Assembly (NCBI GenBank): GCA_937873715.1
Contig: CALMYJ010000015.1
Location: forward strand, 16,007-80,006
Origin: an uncultured Chitinophagaceae bacterium
GTDB taxonomy: Bacteria; Bacteroidota; Bacteroidia; Chitinophagales; Chitinophagaceae
DNA length: 64,000 bases
Reading direction: 5' to 3'
Part shown: positions 9,793-19,095 of the stretch, one piece after another
How positions within the stretch are numbered: the stretch's first letter is position 1
Layout of the letters: every line of letters starts with the position of its first letter
Program-made: the position numbers and the translations under genes
The notes under the pieces: model-generated
Told to the model about the DNA's origin: nothing
Database searches by the model: none
What the model saw: only the letters and a program-made list of their open reading frames with translations

Positions 9793-10233
9793 ATGATTAA
9801 ATTACAAATTGTGGGGCATCTTGGTAAAGATTGCACCGTAAAAGAAATAAATGGAAAGAACGTTATCAACTTTAGTGTGGCCCATTCTGAAAAATATAAG
9901 GATAGCCAGGGCAACCCTAAAGAACGTACAATATGGGTAGAGTGTGCTTACTGGACAGACAGAACCGCAGTGGCACAATACCTTAGCAAAGGCAAACTGG
10001 TATATGCTGAAGGCTCACCAGAAGCTGATGCTTATTTGAATAAAGAAAACCAACCGGCAGCCACCCTGCGTATGAGGGTACAAAATGTGCAATTACTGGG
10101 TGGTAATGCAGTTGGCGATCATGCAGGCTCTGCTGCAGCCCCTTCTTATGCTTCCGCTACCAATAATAATGCTACAGCGGCACCCCTGGCGGCTATGAGC
10201 TCAGCCCCGGTGGTTGATGATTTGCCTTTTTAA
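9793..10233 (+). CDS. ssb: Single-stranded DNA-binding protein
   Basis: 146 residues. An N-terminal OB fold (MIKLQIVGHLGKDCTVKEINGKNVINFSVAHSEK) with the aromatic-rich IWVECAYWTDR strand typical of SSB is followed by an Ala/Asn-rich flexible linker and the acidic tip VVDDLPF. The tip is the conserved docking peptide for replication and repair partners. SSB coats ssDNA during replication, recombination and repair. The start at 9793 gives the canonical beginning. It is transcribed after the S24 regulator with its own terminator. Bacteroidota often have more than one SSB, so this may not be the only copy. Confidence 0.93.
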   Translation: MIKLQIVGHLGKDCTVKEINGKNVINFSVAHSEKYKDSQGNPKERTIWVECAYWTDRTAVAQYLSKGKLVYAEGSPEADAYLNKENQPAATLRMRVQNVQLLGGNAVGDHAGSAAAPSYASATNNNATAAPLAAMSSAPVVDDLPF

Positions 10234-10260
10234 ACTAAAAATCTATTTATCGATATTTCT

Positions 10261-10292
10261 GCCGCAGGCTTATAAAAGCTGCGGCTTTTTTG
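10261..10292 (+). terminator. Rho-independent terminator of ssb
   Basis: GCCGCAG at 10261-10267 pairs with CTGCGGC at 10279-10285, followed by a T-run. It lies 28 bases past the ssb stop. Confidence 0.85.
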
Positions 10293-10387
10293 TTTTCCTG
10301 GTGCTCCTGTTTTATCCCTCACTTCGTGCCATACACAAAGCAATCACTGCTTTTATCGATTATTATTTACAGTATCCTTAAAATAGT

Positions 10388-10434
10388 GTGCGCCCTTAGA
10401 AAAGGGCGCACTTATTATTCACAAAAACACACTA
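10388..10434 (-). repeat. Hairpin plus 20-base tail, copy A
   Basis: A perfect 10-bp stem (GTGCGCCCTT 10388-10397, AAGGGCGCAC 10402-10411) is followed by TTATTCACAAAAACACACTA at 10415-10434. The same tail follows another GC-rich hairpin at copy B, 431 bases away, which terminates the T9SS gene. Copy A has no gene next to it. Confidence 0.75.
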
Positions 10435-10821
10435 CGAAGCTGGTTAAGGGTAATACATTAATTACTTTAAATCATTTTTGAGCCATAAATCATACAATCT
10501 GCGTAAGCTCTTTCCTCTACTCAGGCATCCTGCTATTTATATTACCAATTGCACAATGCTAAAATTTGTGCCGGTTTATCAAAGTATCACACCCGGAATT
10601 TCAGCAAGCCGACATATCGATTTTTGACATTGCTAAAATATATGCTTTTAGTATAAAGTGCAGGCTGGAGGCCCGTTTTGCTCATGTTTTTTTACGCAAT
10701 CGTTACCAAAACTGCCCTTTAAATATGATTTGTGTTTAGTGTACACAGTTGTTTGTACCACTGGCAGTAAGGTATATTCACTGCAGCATTTTCGGCAAAG
10801 TATATAGATCGATATAAAAAA
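10435..10821. other. Gene-free interval between repeat copies A and B
   Basis: No frame with coding character. It contains ACGCAATCGTTACC at 10694-10707, a motif also found upstream of the T9SS gene. The arrangement suggests a vacated gene slot, discussed under findings. Confidence 0.45.
10694..10707 (-). promoter_or_regulatory. GCAATCGTT motif, copy 1
   Basis: ACGCAATCGTTACC preceded by a T-run; an identical 22-base stretch including the T-run occurs at 16555-16576. It resembles a degenerate LacI-type operator (GCAA...TTGC). Function unknown. Confidence 0.4.
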
Positions 10822-10865
10822 GGCGCCCGTAGAAAGGGGCGCCCGTTATTCACAAAAACACACTA
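10822..10865 (-). terminator. Terminator of the 1830-residue T9SS gene, with tail repeat copy B
   Basis: GGCGCCC 10822-10828 pairs with GGGCGCC 10837-10843; on the minus strand the stem is followed by six T. Between it and the stop codon lies TTATTCACAAAAACACACTA (10846-10865 on plus), the tail shared with copy A. Confidence 0.8.
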
Positions 10866-10880
10866 TGAGACAATTGAATA

Positions 10881-13800
10881 TTACTGTAGCAAAATGCTTA
10901 ACACAGCAACAGTTTTTCCAGAACCCGACAGTTCCAGTTTATACATCCCTTTTGCTACAGCTTGCTGTACCGGTATCCATTGGGTGGTACCATTATTTTG
11001 ATGATTAACTACTTTGCGTTGCAAAATGGTACCACGGGAATCTAAAAGGGTTGCTGTATACCTGCCTGCAGGAAGCTTACCCATTTGTAATCCTATCTGG
11101 CCATTTTGTACAGGATTAGGATAAACAAAGGGTTTTGCTGCACCTAATACTACTGCTGCAATATTACTGTAGCTAACTTCCCCTGCAGCATTAGTATAAC
11201 GAAGTCGGTACCGGTATGAGCCCGGGCCCGGGTTTTCGTCTATCCATTTCAGTTGACTTGTGCTGGTAAAATACCTGCCCGTTTGTACAAATGTTCCTCC
11301 ATCCTTCGATTTTTCAATTACAAAACTACCTTCAGCCTCAGCAGGTATCTCCCACTCAACATCCACATTGGCATCCTGTACCCAGGCTTTAACGGCAGGC
11401 ACTTCTGCCTGCTCTTTTTTACGGAAGGTGATGTAAAAACGGTTTGCTGCAGCCGAAGCGGCATCGGCAGTGATATTAAAGCTATACTCCCCACCGTTAG
11501 TTATATCAATAGGCGTAAGTGTGCCGGCGAAATTATCTTTAAGGTATGCGGTGTAGCTGTCATCAAAATTTTCTGACCGGAAAGCTAACTTGTAGGCACT
11601 AATATTCAACCGGTGCTGTACCAGGAAGATGGTATCTTCAATACCGGGGCTTCTTCTTCTTTCTACGGATAACATTACTCCTTCTCGTTCTATCATTAAT
11701 TTTTCCCGGGTATTAAATGACAGCAGTTTTGTGGCATCCATTTCATCTACAGCATTTTTATAATTCGGGTTGTAAGTATTTGCCACGCCGTCGGCCAATA
11801 TGTTTTCCTTATTTTTTACCAGGTATAAATCGGTATAAAATTTCATAATAGGGCCAAAGTCTTTGTCTTTAGTACTTAGCATTGGTCTGCTGGCCATACC
11901 AATAGTGCTGCTGGCTGTTGTTTTATCTGTTTCCCTGAAAATAATATTACCTCCCGTACCTTCTACCATAAATGCACCCGATGATTCAAGTACGCCGGGC
12001 ATTGCCCCATAATTACTGTTGTTGCCGGTGTAGGTATAGCTTGGTGTGGGGGCGCCATCGCCGGAGCAGGTGATAAAGGCGCCTACGCCACTGGAGCCAA
12101 TACATTTAGGATCCCACAGGTAAATGGTTTTACTTTTTCCCAATACACCATTAAAATCAATATTATCCAGTTTTACCTGCGAAGCATAAGGATTGCCCAC
12201 AGCCTGCATACCCGAGGATACCATAGGAATACTAACTGTACCCAGGTTAAGTTCGCCTCGTGGGGCTAATGTGGTGGGTCTTGCATCTACAAACTGGTCT
12301 ACAATTACAATGCTCCTGTCGCCACGGGCAAAAAGCATGTATACGCCATTATGGTCGGTTAATTTAGTGCTATTGGTATTGCCCGGGGCACCCCAACCAC
12401 CAGTGGTATAGTAGTAAATGCTGGGGTTATTACGAACACCCTGGTCGAAACCATTGGCTGCCACCGTACTAACGGTAATATGTGTACCATAACCCGGCCT
12501 TGGGTTGTAGGGGTTGGGGTCAAACCGGTCGGGGCATACAGCACCCTCCTGCCAGCCCTCGTTAATGGTAGGGGCATTGGCATTGTTTTTAAATGGTGCC
12601 GTAAGCAGCCGCCATCTTCTTGAATCATACGTAAGATCCATGGGGAGGTAGCGCTCCACCTGTACTTTACCATTAACAGCAGCCAGTGCCACCCCGCCAC
12701 CATCTACCGGTACTGGTGCTACCCGGGCTGTGCTTTGGTTATCGGAGCGTAATACCAGGTTATCGCTGGTACTTAAGGCTGCCCCACTGGCAAGACTTAC
12801 CCTGCCGGGTGCTGCTCCTGCCACAATGGCCAACTCGGTACCCAGTGCACAAGAAGCATTGGTATTGAGTGTAAAATCTTTAAGCAGCCGGTAGCCATTA
12901 AAAAAGTTTAAGGGGCCTGCGGTCCCCCCAATAGTAAGATTTGAGGTAGCGGAGCCGCCAATACTGCCTGTACCAGGTGCCGGGTAGCTTACTGCATTAT
13001 TAATGGTAAGCGTATTGCCATTAATAAAGAAAGTACCCCTTGTAAGCCTGAACAGGTTGGCCGTAGCATTGCTTTGCAGCATCACACCGGGGCCGGTATG
13101 GTTGGTTACAAAATCAAGACTGCCGGAAATTACATCAAAGCGTACATTTTGCGTAGCGCTGCCAGTAAACCATATTTCGGCTAATGCAGCAGCTCCACCT
13201 ACTACCCTTTCAATAATGGCTGCACTGATGGTGGGGTGCATTTCAACATGGCCACCCACAAATAAACGGCCTACTATATTTTGCCCGCCGGGGTTATTAA
13301 TAATTTGAAATTTGGTATCTGCTTCCAGCGAATCAGTTAAATAAAAAGTATTATTAACGGTAAGTGAGCGCTGCTCGCCGGTAGCATCTGTATTAAAGGT
13401 AATAGCCACTTTGCCACCATATTGAAAATAATTGCCGCAGGTAAAATCTCGTTGACCACCAGATGACGAGAGTTGCAACAGAGAGCCGTTGGTTCTTTTT
13501 ACAATAAACGAATCGGTAACAATTAGGAAGGGGCCGGTAGTGGTATTAATACCACCTGCACCCAACACAAAACGTTTTTCCCCGGCATCTGTAGGCGAAT
13601 TCTGGTTGGGACAATCCCAGATAAACTTACTAAAAACCTGCCCGTGTGTTGCGCTGCTAAAATTAGCCAGCGTGGTTACTCCGCTTATCAGGCAGGCCGA
13701 ATTAAAATTCCAGGTGGCTAAAGGCAGCGTGCCGTTATTAACATTATGATTATACGTGCCACCAGCCGTAACAATGGTACGTGCCGCATTGGTACTGGTA

Positions 13801-16373
13801 TAGGTACCCTGGTTGTTTACCATACCCGAAATAGTGGTTACAGCCCCGGTATTATTAGTATTGTAAGTACGGGAAGCGTTAATGTTTAAAGTACCTACTA
13901 TGAAGGATGCTGTATTAGCAGCTAAGGTAATATTTACGTTTGTGCCCATCGTTAAAGATGCCCCACCTGCAATACTCAAGTCGGTAAACGATGCACCATC
14001 ATTATCCTGGATAGTAAGTGTAACCCCACTACCCGCCTGCAAGGTAACATCGCCATTATTTATCACCAGCTTGGCAATAGTTTGTGTAGGTACATTAGAT
14101 ACCACCACCCCACCGGGAGTATTAAAAATCATTACATCTGCCGCAGTAATGGACATTCGTGTTGGGCTCCAGTTGCTACTGGTGGCCCAGCTTCCGGCAG
14201 AACCGCCTATCCAGGTGTATTCGGTTGCTGCATTATAGGTGGCGCTCGTAGTGGCATAGGCTGAGTAGGCATGTGTGCCATTGGAGTTTGCCGCATCCAC
14301 CACTGTAAGTATAAGTACATAATAGGTGTTGCTGGCGGTAAAACCGGTAACACTTACCGAAGTACCATCGCCGGTATATACACAGCGGGCATTGGCATCT
14401 AACTGGTAGGCTGTGCCAGCCCCAAAAGCAGTATTGGCCGTATAAGTACCAGGAGATGCAGTAGGGGTACCGGTTGTGATAGGCGAACCGCTTACAAATA
14501 CCAGCGTGGTATGGTTGGCCGCATTATAACCGGTTGCCGCCGCCCAGTTAATAACGCCTGTTCCCCCGGCAATACTCATTACCTGGCCGGTAACCGGGTT
14601 AGGGAGCGTGGCGGTATAAAATGCAGGCGCTGGTGTTTTATAATCAATACAGGTGGCCGAGTTGGTATAGCTGTTGATGCTGAAATAATACATGGTTCCG
14701 GCAGCAAAGCCGGTAAAGCTGCTGTAGCTGGTACCCGTAGTTTTTACCAATGCGCTGCCAGCACTAATATCGGTTTGATTGGCCGGGTCGATAAAGTCTG
14801 TTGGATCGGCGGGGTTAGCCGTATTGCTGGCCTGTATAAGGTAACCGGTAGGCGCAGGCGAGCCGCCTGCTGCCGTCCAGGTAAGGGGTATATTGCTGGT
14901 AGTAACAGCGCCAGCCCCAAAAGCTCCGGGATGGTTGGCGGGTTCGGCCAGGTTGCTGAGTGTAGTGCCATTGGCCGCACCCCCGGGAGAATAAGTGTTA
15001 CCGCTATTAATGATATTAAACAGTACTACATGATAAGTGGTACCCGGGTTTAGGCCCGTAATAGTAAGGCCGCTATGGTTGCCCGAGGCATCGGTGCCAT
15101 CGCCATTGTAAATACAGTAAGCGGCAGCATCATTTTGATATGCTGTACCGCTGCCAAATGTCGTGTTGGCGGTATAGGTTGTGGGCAGGCTGGTAGGTGT
15201 GCCTACTGTAACGGCGCTGCCCTGTTTTAAAAATGCCAAAATGGTATTGCTGCCAGGTACATAATTGAGGGGGCCCGTCCAGCTAAGGGTAAGCTGGCCG
15301 GTATTACAGGTAGATGGTGTGGTAAAACTAATGGCAGAAGGACTGGCAATACCCGTATATCCAGCAATTACCGATGGGCTGGGCGAATAATTAAATGCTT
15401 TATCGGCCACGTATACTTTATAGTAATAGGCGCTATTAGGAGTAAGGCCTACATCGGTAAAACTGGTGTTGGTGCCTATATAGGCAATAGTACCCGTACC
15501 AAGGGTATTACCTGCGGCATAAATACCATTTACATTAGGCGCAGGCTCGCTGGTGGGGTTGCTGGTATACCGAACCACCACATAACCGCCGCCATCCACG
15601 CCTGAGGCGGGGGCTGTCCAGCTTATATCTAAAGTGCTGGCCGAAAAACCAGTAACTGCAGGGCTGGTTACATCATCAGGAGCGGTTACGTCTGGCGCCG
15701 TACCGGCATATACACAAAAATCATCGAACAAATAGCCTGGGCTGGTAGCAAAACTGCCACCATTTGGTACTAAGCGAAACATGCCATAACGGGGATTGCT
15801 GTTATTAGTACCCGTAGTGATTACAATAGTTTCTTTTGTCCATTCAAATGATGTAGCACTTACACCCAAGGTTGAGGAAGTAGCGTTACCCATATTATTG
15901 GTACCAGCAGGGCCTAAGAAACTGCCAAAATTTCTAGCTGAACCGGAATAACCTTTCCACCAGTAAAACTGGATTACATAGCTGGTGGCATTGGCAATGG
16001 CCAAGTTAGCAGCACTTTTAGAAAGCAGTGAAGAACTTGTTGATCCACATACCCATTCCAGAGATTTACTGCCAGTACGAACGATACTTGTATTAATCCT
16101 TGCCTTACTGGTACTTCCGCTGTGTGTACCTGTCCACTTCGTAAGCTGTGTTCCTGCAGCAACTGTACCAACAGTGCTTGAGTCGGTAGCCACATTTTCA
16201 AAATTGCCTTCCATATCTGGAAAACTGCCAATCACCTGCTGGCTACGGCCAACAGTAGCTGCCATCAGTAGGCAAATGAACAGAATAATGCTTTTGGCAA
16301 TATGATGTGGATATACGGTTACGCAGTTACAGGTAAGGGGATAGGTTCTGGTAAAAATCCTTTCCATCGGCAA
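10881..16373 (-). CDS. Fibronectin type III surface protein with T9SS type A sorting domain
   Basis: 1830 residues. A signal segment (KSIILFICLLMAATVGRSQQ) ends near residue 46, after a basic N-terminal stretch; no better Met is available. Then follow a jellyroll-like region to about 230 ending FDDFCVYAG, about four fibronectin type III repeats to about 710 (ISWTAP, LSWTGP, LTWTAA, INWAAA cores), a Thr/Asn-rich region with beta-helix character (about 720-1270), a LPMDLTYDSRRWRLLTAPF block, and a C-terminal T9SS domain starting VYPNPVQNGQIGLQMG at about 1750. It should cross the outer membrane by T9SS and be cell-attached or released. An adhesive or polysaccharide-binding role is plausible but no catalytic module is visible. 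It is a stand-alone gene. Confidence 0.85.
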   Translation of the reverse strand: MPMERIFTRTYPLTCNCVTVYPHHIAKSIILFICLLMAATVGRSQQVIGSFPDMEGNFENVATDSSTVGTVAAGTQLTKWTGTHSGSTSKARINTSIVRTGSKSLEWVCGSTSSSLLSKSAANLAIANATSYVIQFYWWKGYSGSARNFGSFLGPAGTNNMGNATSSTLGVSATSFEWTKETIVITTGTNNSNPRYGMFRLVPNGGSFATSPGYLFDDFCVYAGTAPDVTAPDDVTSPAVTGFSASTLDISWTAPASGVDGGGYVVVRYTSNPTSEPAPNVNGIYAAGNTLGTGTIAYIGTNTSFTDVGLTPNSAYYYKVYVADKAFNYSPSPSVIAGYTGIASPSAISFTTPSTCNTGQLTLSWTGPLNYVPGSNTILAFLKQGSAVTVGTPTSLPTTYTANTTFGSGTAYQNDAAAYCIYNGDGTDASGNHSGLTITGLNPGTTYHVVLFNIINSGNTYSPGGAANGTTLSNLAEPANHPGAFGAGAVTTSNIPLTWTAAGGSPAPTGYLIQASNTANPADPTDFIDPANQTDISAGSALVKTTGTSYSSFTGFAAGTMYYFSINSYTNSATCIDYKTPAPAFYTATLPNPVTGQVMSIAGGTGVINWAAATGYNAANHTTLVFVSGSPITTGTPTASPGTYTANTAFGAGTAYQLDANARCVYTGDGTSVSVTGFTASNTYYVLILTVVDAANSNGTHAYSAYATTSATYNAATEYTWIGGSAGSWATSSNWSPTRMSITAADVMIFNTPGGVVVSNVPTQTIAKLVINNGDVTLQAGSGVTLTIQDNDGASFTDLSIAGGASLTMGTNVNITLAANTASFIVGTLNINASRTYNTNNTGAVTTISGMVNNQGTYTSTNAARTIVTAGGTYNHNVNNGTLPLATWNFNSACLISGVTTLANFSSATHGQVFSKFIWDCPNQNSPTDAGEKRFVLGAGGINTTTGPFLIVTDSFIVKRTNGSLLQLSSSGGQRDFTCGNYFQYGGKVAITFNTDATGEQRSLTVNNTFYLTDSLEADTKFQIINNPGGQNIVGRLFVGGHVEMHPTISAAIIERVVGGAAALAEIWFTGSATQNVRFDVISGSLDFVTNHTGPGVMLQSNATANLFRLTRGTFFINGNTLTINNAVSYPAPGTGSIGGSATSNLTIGGTAGPLNFFNGYRLLKDFTLNTNASCALGTELAIVAGAAPGRVSLASGAALSTSDNLVLRSDNQSTARVAPVPVDGGGVALAAVNGKVQVERYLPMDLTYDSRRWRLLTAPFKNNANAPTINEGWQEGAVCPDRFDPNPYNPRPGYGTHITVSTVAANGFDQGVRNNPSIYYYTTGGWGAPGNTNSTKLTDHNGVYMLFARGDRSIVIVDQFVDARPTTLAPRGELNLGTVSIPMVSSGMQAVGNPYASQVKLDNIDFNGVLGKSKTIYLWDPKCIGSSGVGAFITCSGDGAPTPSYTYTGNNSNYGAMPGVLESSGAFMVEGTGGNIIFRETDKTTASSTIGMASRPMLSTKDKDFGPIMKFYTDLYLVKNKENILADGVANTYNPNYKNAVDEMDATKLLSFNTREKLMIEREGVMLSVERRRSPGIEDTIFLVQHRLNISAYKLAFRSENFDDSYTAYLKDNFAGTLTPIDITNGGEYSFNITADAASAAANRFYITFRKKEQAEVPAVKAWVQDANVDVEWEIPAEAEGSFVIEKSKDGGTFVQTGRYFTSTSQLKWIDENPGPGSYRYRLRYTNAAGEVSYSNIAAVVLGAAKPFVYPNPVQNGQIGLQMGKLPAGRYTATLLDSRGTILQRKVVNHQNNGTTQWIPVQQAVAKGMYKLELSGSGKTVAVLSILLQ

Positions 16374-16739
16374 ATCGTTTAATCGTTCGTAAATGAGCCG
16401 TATGGTGCGGCTGTGAATAACTATACTAGTTCAGGGGTTATTAAGGCAAAGCAGCAAAAATCTATACAAAAAATGGGCAATACAATCACTAATGCTGATA
16501 CTAATGTACTCTGTTTTGCAGCCTTAAGGGAGGTTACAGGGGTGTTAATTGCGTATTTTTTTACGCAATCGTTACCAGTGGTTTTATGCAATCGTTCCCG
16601 GTACCATGTGGGGCGTTAAAAAAGGGGAAATCACTGTTTAAAGCACTGGTTTTGCGTTGCCGTATTTGCGCTTGCAGCCGACAGGTGTGGTAAAAAAAAT
16701 GGGGGGGGCCAGTACAGCTTGGTAGCCGGTGGGCATACC
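16374..16739. promoter_or_regulatory. Upstream region of the T9SS gene
   Basis: No credible gene. It carries ACGCAATCGTTACC at 16563-16576 and a variant ATGCAATCGTTCCC at 16586-16599, 23 bases apart, plus a run of eight G near 16701-16708. The paired motifs look like a regulator binding array upstream of the minus-strand gene, about 190 bases before its start. Confidence 0.45.
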
Positions 16740-18050
16740 TTACTTTTTATCCAGTGCCAGTATGGTTTGTAATAAAACATTTGCACCGTTGGCCATATCG
16801 GCGGCGCTGGTATATTCCTGTGGGGCGTGGCTTATACCGCCTGCACTTGGTACGAAAATCATACCTGTTGGCGCAATCAATGCCATATTTTGAGCATCGT
16901 GGCCTGCACCACTGGGCAGGTATTTGTAGGTAAAGCCCAAAGCTTTTGCTGCCTGCATAATGATATTTTGAACAGCACTATCTGTTAAGGCAGGCATAGC
17001 ATCTGGCGGCCGGTTACTGAATGTAATGACAGTGCCTGTTGCTGCTGCAATTTTTGCTGCGCTTTTTTCAACCATGCTATACAACTCCTGTATTTTTTTA
17101 TACGACAAATCCCTTATTTCCATACCCAGCACCACCTTACCTGGTACAACATTGTAGGCACCGGGCCAGGCGGTAATTTTACCAATGCTGCCTACCTGGT
17201 TGCCCGCTGCACCATTAATCACCTCATTTACTGCAATAATAAGCCTTGCAGCGGCCAGCAAAGCATCCTGCCGCAGGTGCATGGGTGTGGTGCCTGCATG
17301 GTTGGCCATACCCCGGATGGTGATATCCCAGTCGGCAATACCCACTATTCCTTGTACAATTCCAACCTGTATTTTTTCTTTTTCTAAAATTCCACCCTGC
17401 TCCACATGCAACTCTATAAAAGCAGCCCATGCCCCTTTAGGGATAGTCGCAACTTCAATGCTATCCGGGTTGCCGCCTATAGCTTTAATACCCTCGCCTA
17501 CAGTTAGGCCAAACTGGCTCCTATTTTTTAACTGGCTCAATGTAAAATTACCGGCCAGTGCCTGACTGCCTACCATACTGCCCTCTTCATCTGCGGTAAT
17601 AATCAGTTGCAGCGGATGGTTGGTAAGAATATTATTTTCTTGTAAAACCTGCATCACTTCCAGTGCCCCTACAGCACCTACACAGCCATCGTAATTGCCC
17701 CCATCGGGTACCATATCGATGTGCGAACCAAAAGCGATTGCCGGTAATGCCGGATTTTGCCCTTTTCGCATCCCTACAATATTGCCGGCATAATCTATAC
17801 TAACCTCAAGCCCTGCTTTTCTCATCTGAACAATAAACCAGTTTCTGGCATCAATATCTCCCTGCGAAAAGGCAAGCCTGTAGCCATGGCCGGAGGAGTC
17901 TTTGCCAAATTTTGACAATTCAACAATCCGGTTTTCAATACGCTGCTGATTTACGGTAATGGCTGGCCTATACCCTGCAGACTGGCCAAAAGCAGCCAAC
18001 ACAATGCTGGTAAAAGCATGAACAAAGAGTATGTATTTTGCCTGCTGCAT
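16740..18050 (-). CDS. Secreted M20 Zn-hydrolase (N-carbamoyl-amino-acid hydrolase/allantoate amidohydrolase family)
   Basis: 436 residues with a predicted signal peptide ending near FGQSA at 25. Metal-site motifs of the hydantoinase/carbamoylase branch are clear: GSHIDMVPDGGNYDGCVGAVGALEV, the TADEEGSMVGSQALAG segment with the catalytic Glu, FIELHVEQGGILE, and GMANHAGTTPMHLRQDAL in the dimerisation domain, plus PSGAGHDAQNM near the C-terminus with the distal His. Family members cleave N-carbamoyl amino acids, ureidopropionate or allantoate; the substrate here is unknown. A secretory signal is unusual in that family, which is mostly cytosolic. No other purine or pyrimidine catabolic genes are adjacent. 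Confidence 0.85.
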   Translation of the reverse strand: MQQAKYILFVHAFTSIVLAAFGQSAGYRPAITVNQQRIENRIVELSKFGKDSSGHGYRLAFSQGDIDARNWFIVQMRKAGLEVSIDYAGNIVGMRKGQNPALPAIAFGSHIDMVPDGGNYDGCVGAVGALEVMQVLQENNILTNHPLQLIITADEEGSMVGSQALAGNFTLSQLKNRSQFGLTVGEGIKAIGGNPDSIEVATIPKGAWAAFIELHVEQGGILEKEKIQVGIVQGIVGIADWDITIRGMANHAGTTPMHLRQDALLAAARLIIAVNEVINGAAGNQVGSIGKITAWPGAYNVVPGKVVLGMEIRDLSYKKIQELYSMVEKSAAKIAAATGTVITFSNRPPDAMPALTDSAVQNIIMQAAKALGFTYKYLPSGAGHDAQNMALIAPTGMIFVPSAGGISHAPQEYTSAADMANGANVLLQTILALDKK

Positions 18051-18160
18051 AGAGCATTACATTGAAGGTGTTATTGTTTTTGCCCGGCAGGTGCTGTATG
18101 CCGTATTTTTTTATAGTAAGGTTGGTGTTGCCGCCCCTGCCCGTAAATATAAGCAGCCGG

Positions 18161-18715
18161 TTATTTTTGGGGTGCAAGGGTTACTGGTGGCAATGCCGAC
18201 TCGTGGTACCAGGTTGCCTTCCAGGCACCATTTATTTTGGCAAAAAGCATGGAACCGGCAATATTATCTAATACAAACGTTTCGCCGGTTTTGAGGGTAA
18301 ATTGCTGTTTTGCAAAAAATGTATAGAGTACTACCGATGCAGACAATACCCTTACAGCTTCTTTTTTCAGGGTGGTGGATAAAGCTGTTATCTGGCTAAA
18401 AGCATCCCCGTTAACTTTTTTCAGTCCGTTGTAATCTGTATAACTGCCATCGGGGTTTACTGCCCAAAAATCGTTTGTGTTTTCAAAAAAGGTCATGCAA
18501 CTGTCTATATCAAGTTTTTCTACCTGCACAAAAAACATCCGGCCCCTGTTGGTAACTTCTTTTTCGATGGCCTGCTTTTGGGATGGCGTTAAATCCAACA
18601 CCGCAGGCGGTTGTACTGTACTGTTGCCGGTGCATCCCCAAAACAACAAACAGCAGATAAGGAGTATGGCTGCAAATATGTATCGCAATTTGGCAACTTC
18701 CATTTTTAGTAACAT
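18161..18715 (-). CDS. Putative lipoprotein, NTF2-like
   Basis: 184 residues. The start MLLKMEVAKLRYIF leads into a hydrophobic stretch ending LFWGC, a lipobox with Cys at about 28; a second Met at residue 5 is an equally possible start. The mature part has an initial helix (PSQKQAIEKEVTNRGRMFFVQVEKLDIDSCMTFFEN) and strands like those of NTF2/SnoaL proteins (FFAKQQFTLKTGETFVLDN, KINGAWKATWYHES). No catalytic residues can be assigned. It is separated from the M20 hydrolase gene by 110 bases on the same strand. Confidence 0.6.
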   Translation of the reverse strand: MLLKMEVAKLRYIFAAILLICCLLFWGCTGNSTVQPPAVLDLTPSQKQAIEKEVTNRGRMFFVQVEKLDIDSCMTFFENTNDFWAVNPDGSYTDYNGLKKVNGDAFSQITALSTTLKKEAVRVLSASVVLYTFFAKQQFTLKTGETFVLDNIAGSMLFAKINGAWKATWYHESALPPVTLAPQK

Positions 18716-18840
18716 GATGATGTGTTTGTGCTATTTTAAATACAGGTTAATTGGTCAGGCAGTAGAATAACTGTATGTATTTAACCTGTTGTGCTATTAA
18801 AAACGATTCAGCCTAAGGTGTTTTATTTTTTACTGTCAGT

Positions 18841-18870
18841 TTCCTCTTCCGCTATGGCGGAATCGGAATG
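18841..18870 (-). repeat. Dispersed hairpin repeat, family 1
   Basis: The reverse complement of these 30 bases is identical to 35163-35192. The core is a TTCCGC stem, CATA loop and GCGGAA stem. Exact identity over 30 bases at 16 kb distance marks a dispersed intergenic repeat. Confidence 0.8.
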
Positions 18871-19023
18871 ACAGCACCCTTACAACATTTTATCTAATAA
18901 TGAGCATCGAAACAAGAAGGCGCTTTTATAAATATTCAACAAATCGTTGTAAGCTGTTCACTTTATTTAAAAATTGGCTGGATACTACTTTATAGTTTAA
19001 TAGCACAACACGTAGTACTCAAT

Positions 19024-19051
19024 AAGGCTGTGCCAAGTATGGCACAGCCTT
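19024..19051 (-). terminator. Strong hairpin terminator
   Basis: A perfect 12-bp stem, AAGGCTGTGCCA 19024-19035 and TGGCACAGCCTT 19040-19051, with a four-base loop. It lies 45 bases after the stop of the 19096 gene. Confidence 0.8.
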
Positions 19052-19095
19052 AACCGGTAGTTTTTCGTTGTATACCCATTAGTATATGGCAATAT

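Larger units (their letters stand above)
18716..19095. other. Intergenic region with a dispersed repeat and a terminator
   Basis: Contains an inverted copy of the 30-base repeat found at 35163-35192 and the terminator at 19024-19051. No gene seen. Confidence 0.6.

Noticed and set aside
10290..10481. 63-codon open frame after ssb
   Set aside because: It begins within sequence that overlaps the ssb terminator tail and runs through the hairpin-tail repeat copy A; composition is not protein-like.
10881..16373. Open frames of 60-180 codons on the opposite strand of the T9SS gene
   Set aside because: They mirror the low-complexity Thr/Gly/Ala-rich coding strand and have no starts, spacing or motifs of their own. 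The same applies to antisense frames in the PKD, guaB and kinase genes.
16413..16619. 68-codon open frame upstream of the T9SS gene
   Set aside because: It runs across the repeated ACGCAATCGTTACC motifs in an upstream regulatory region; no family resemblance.
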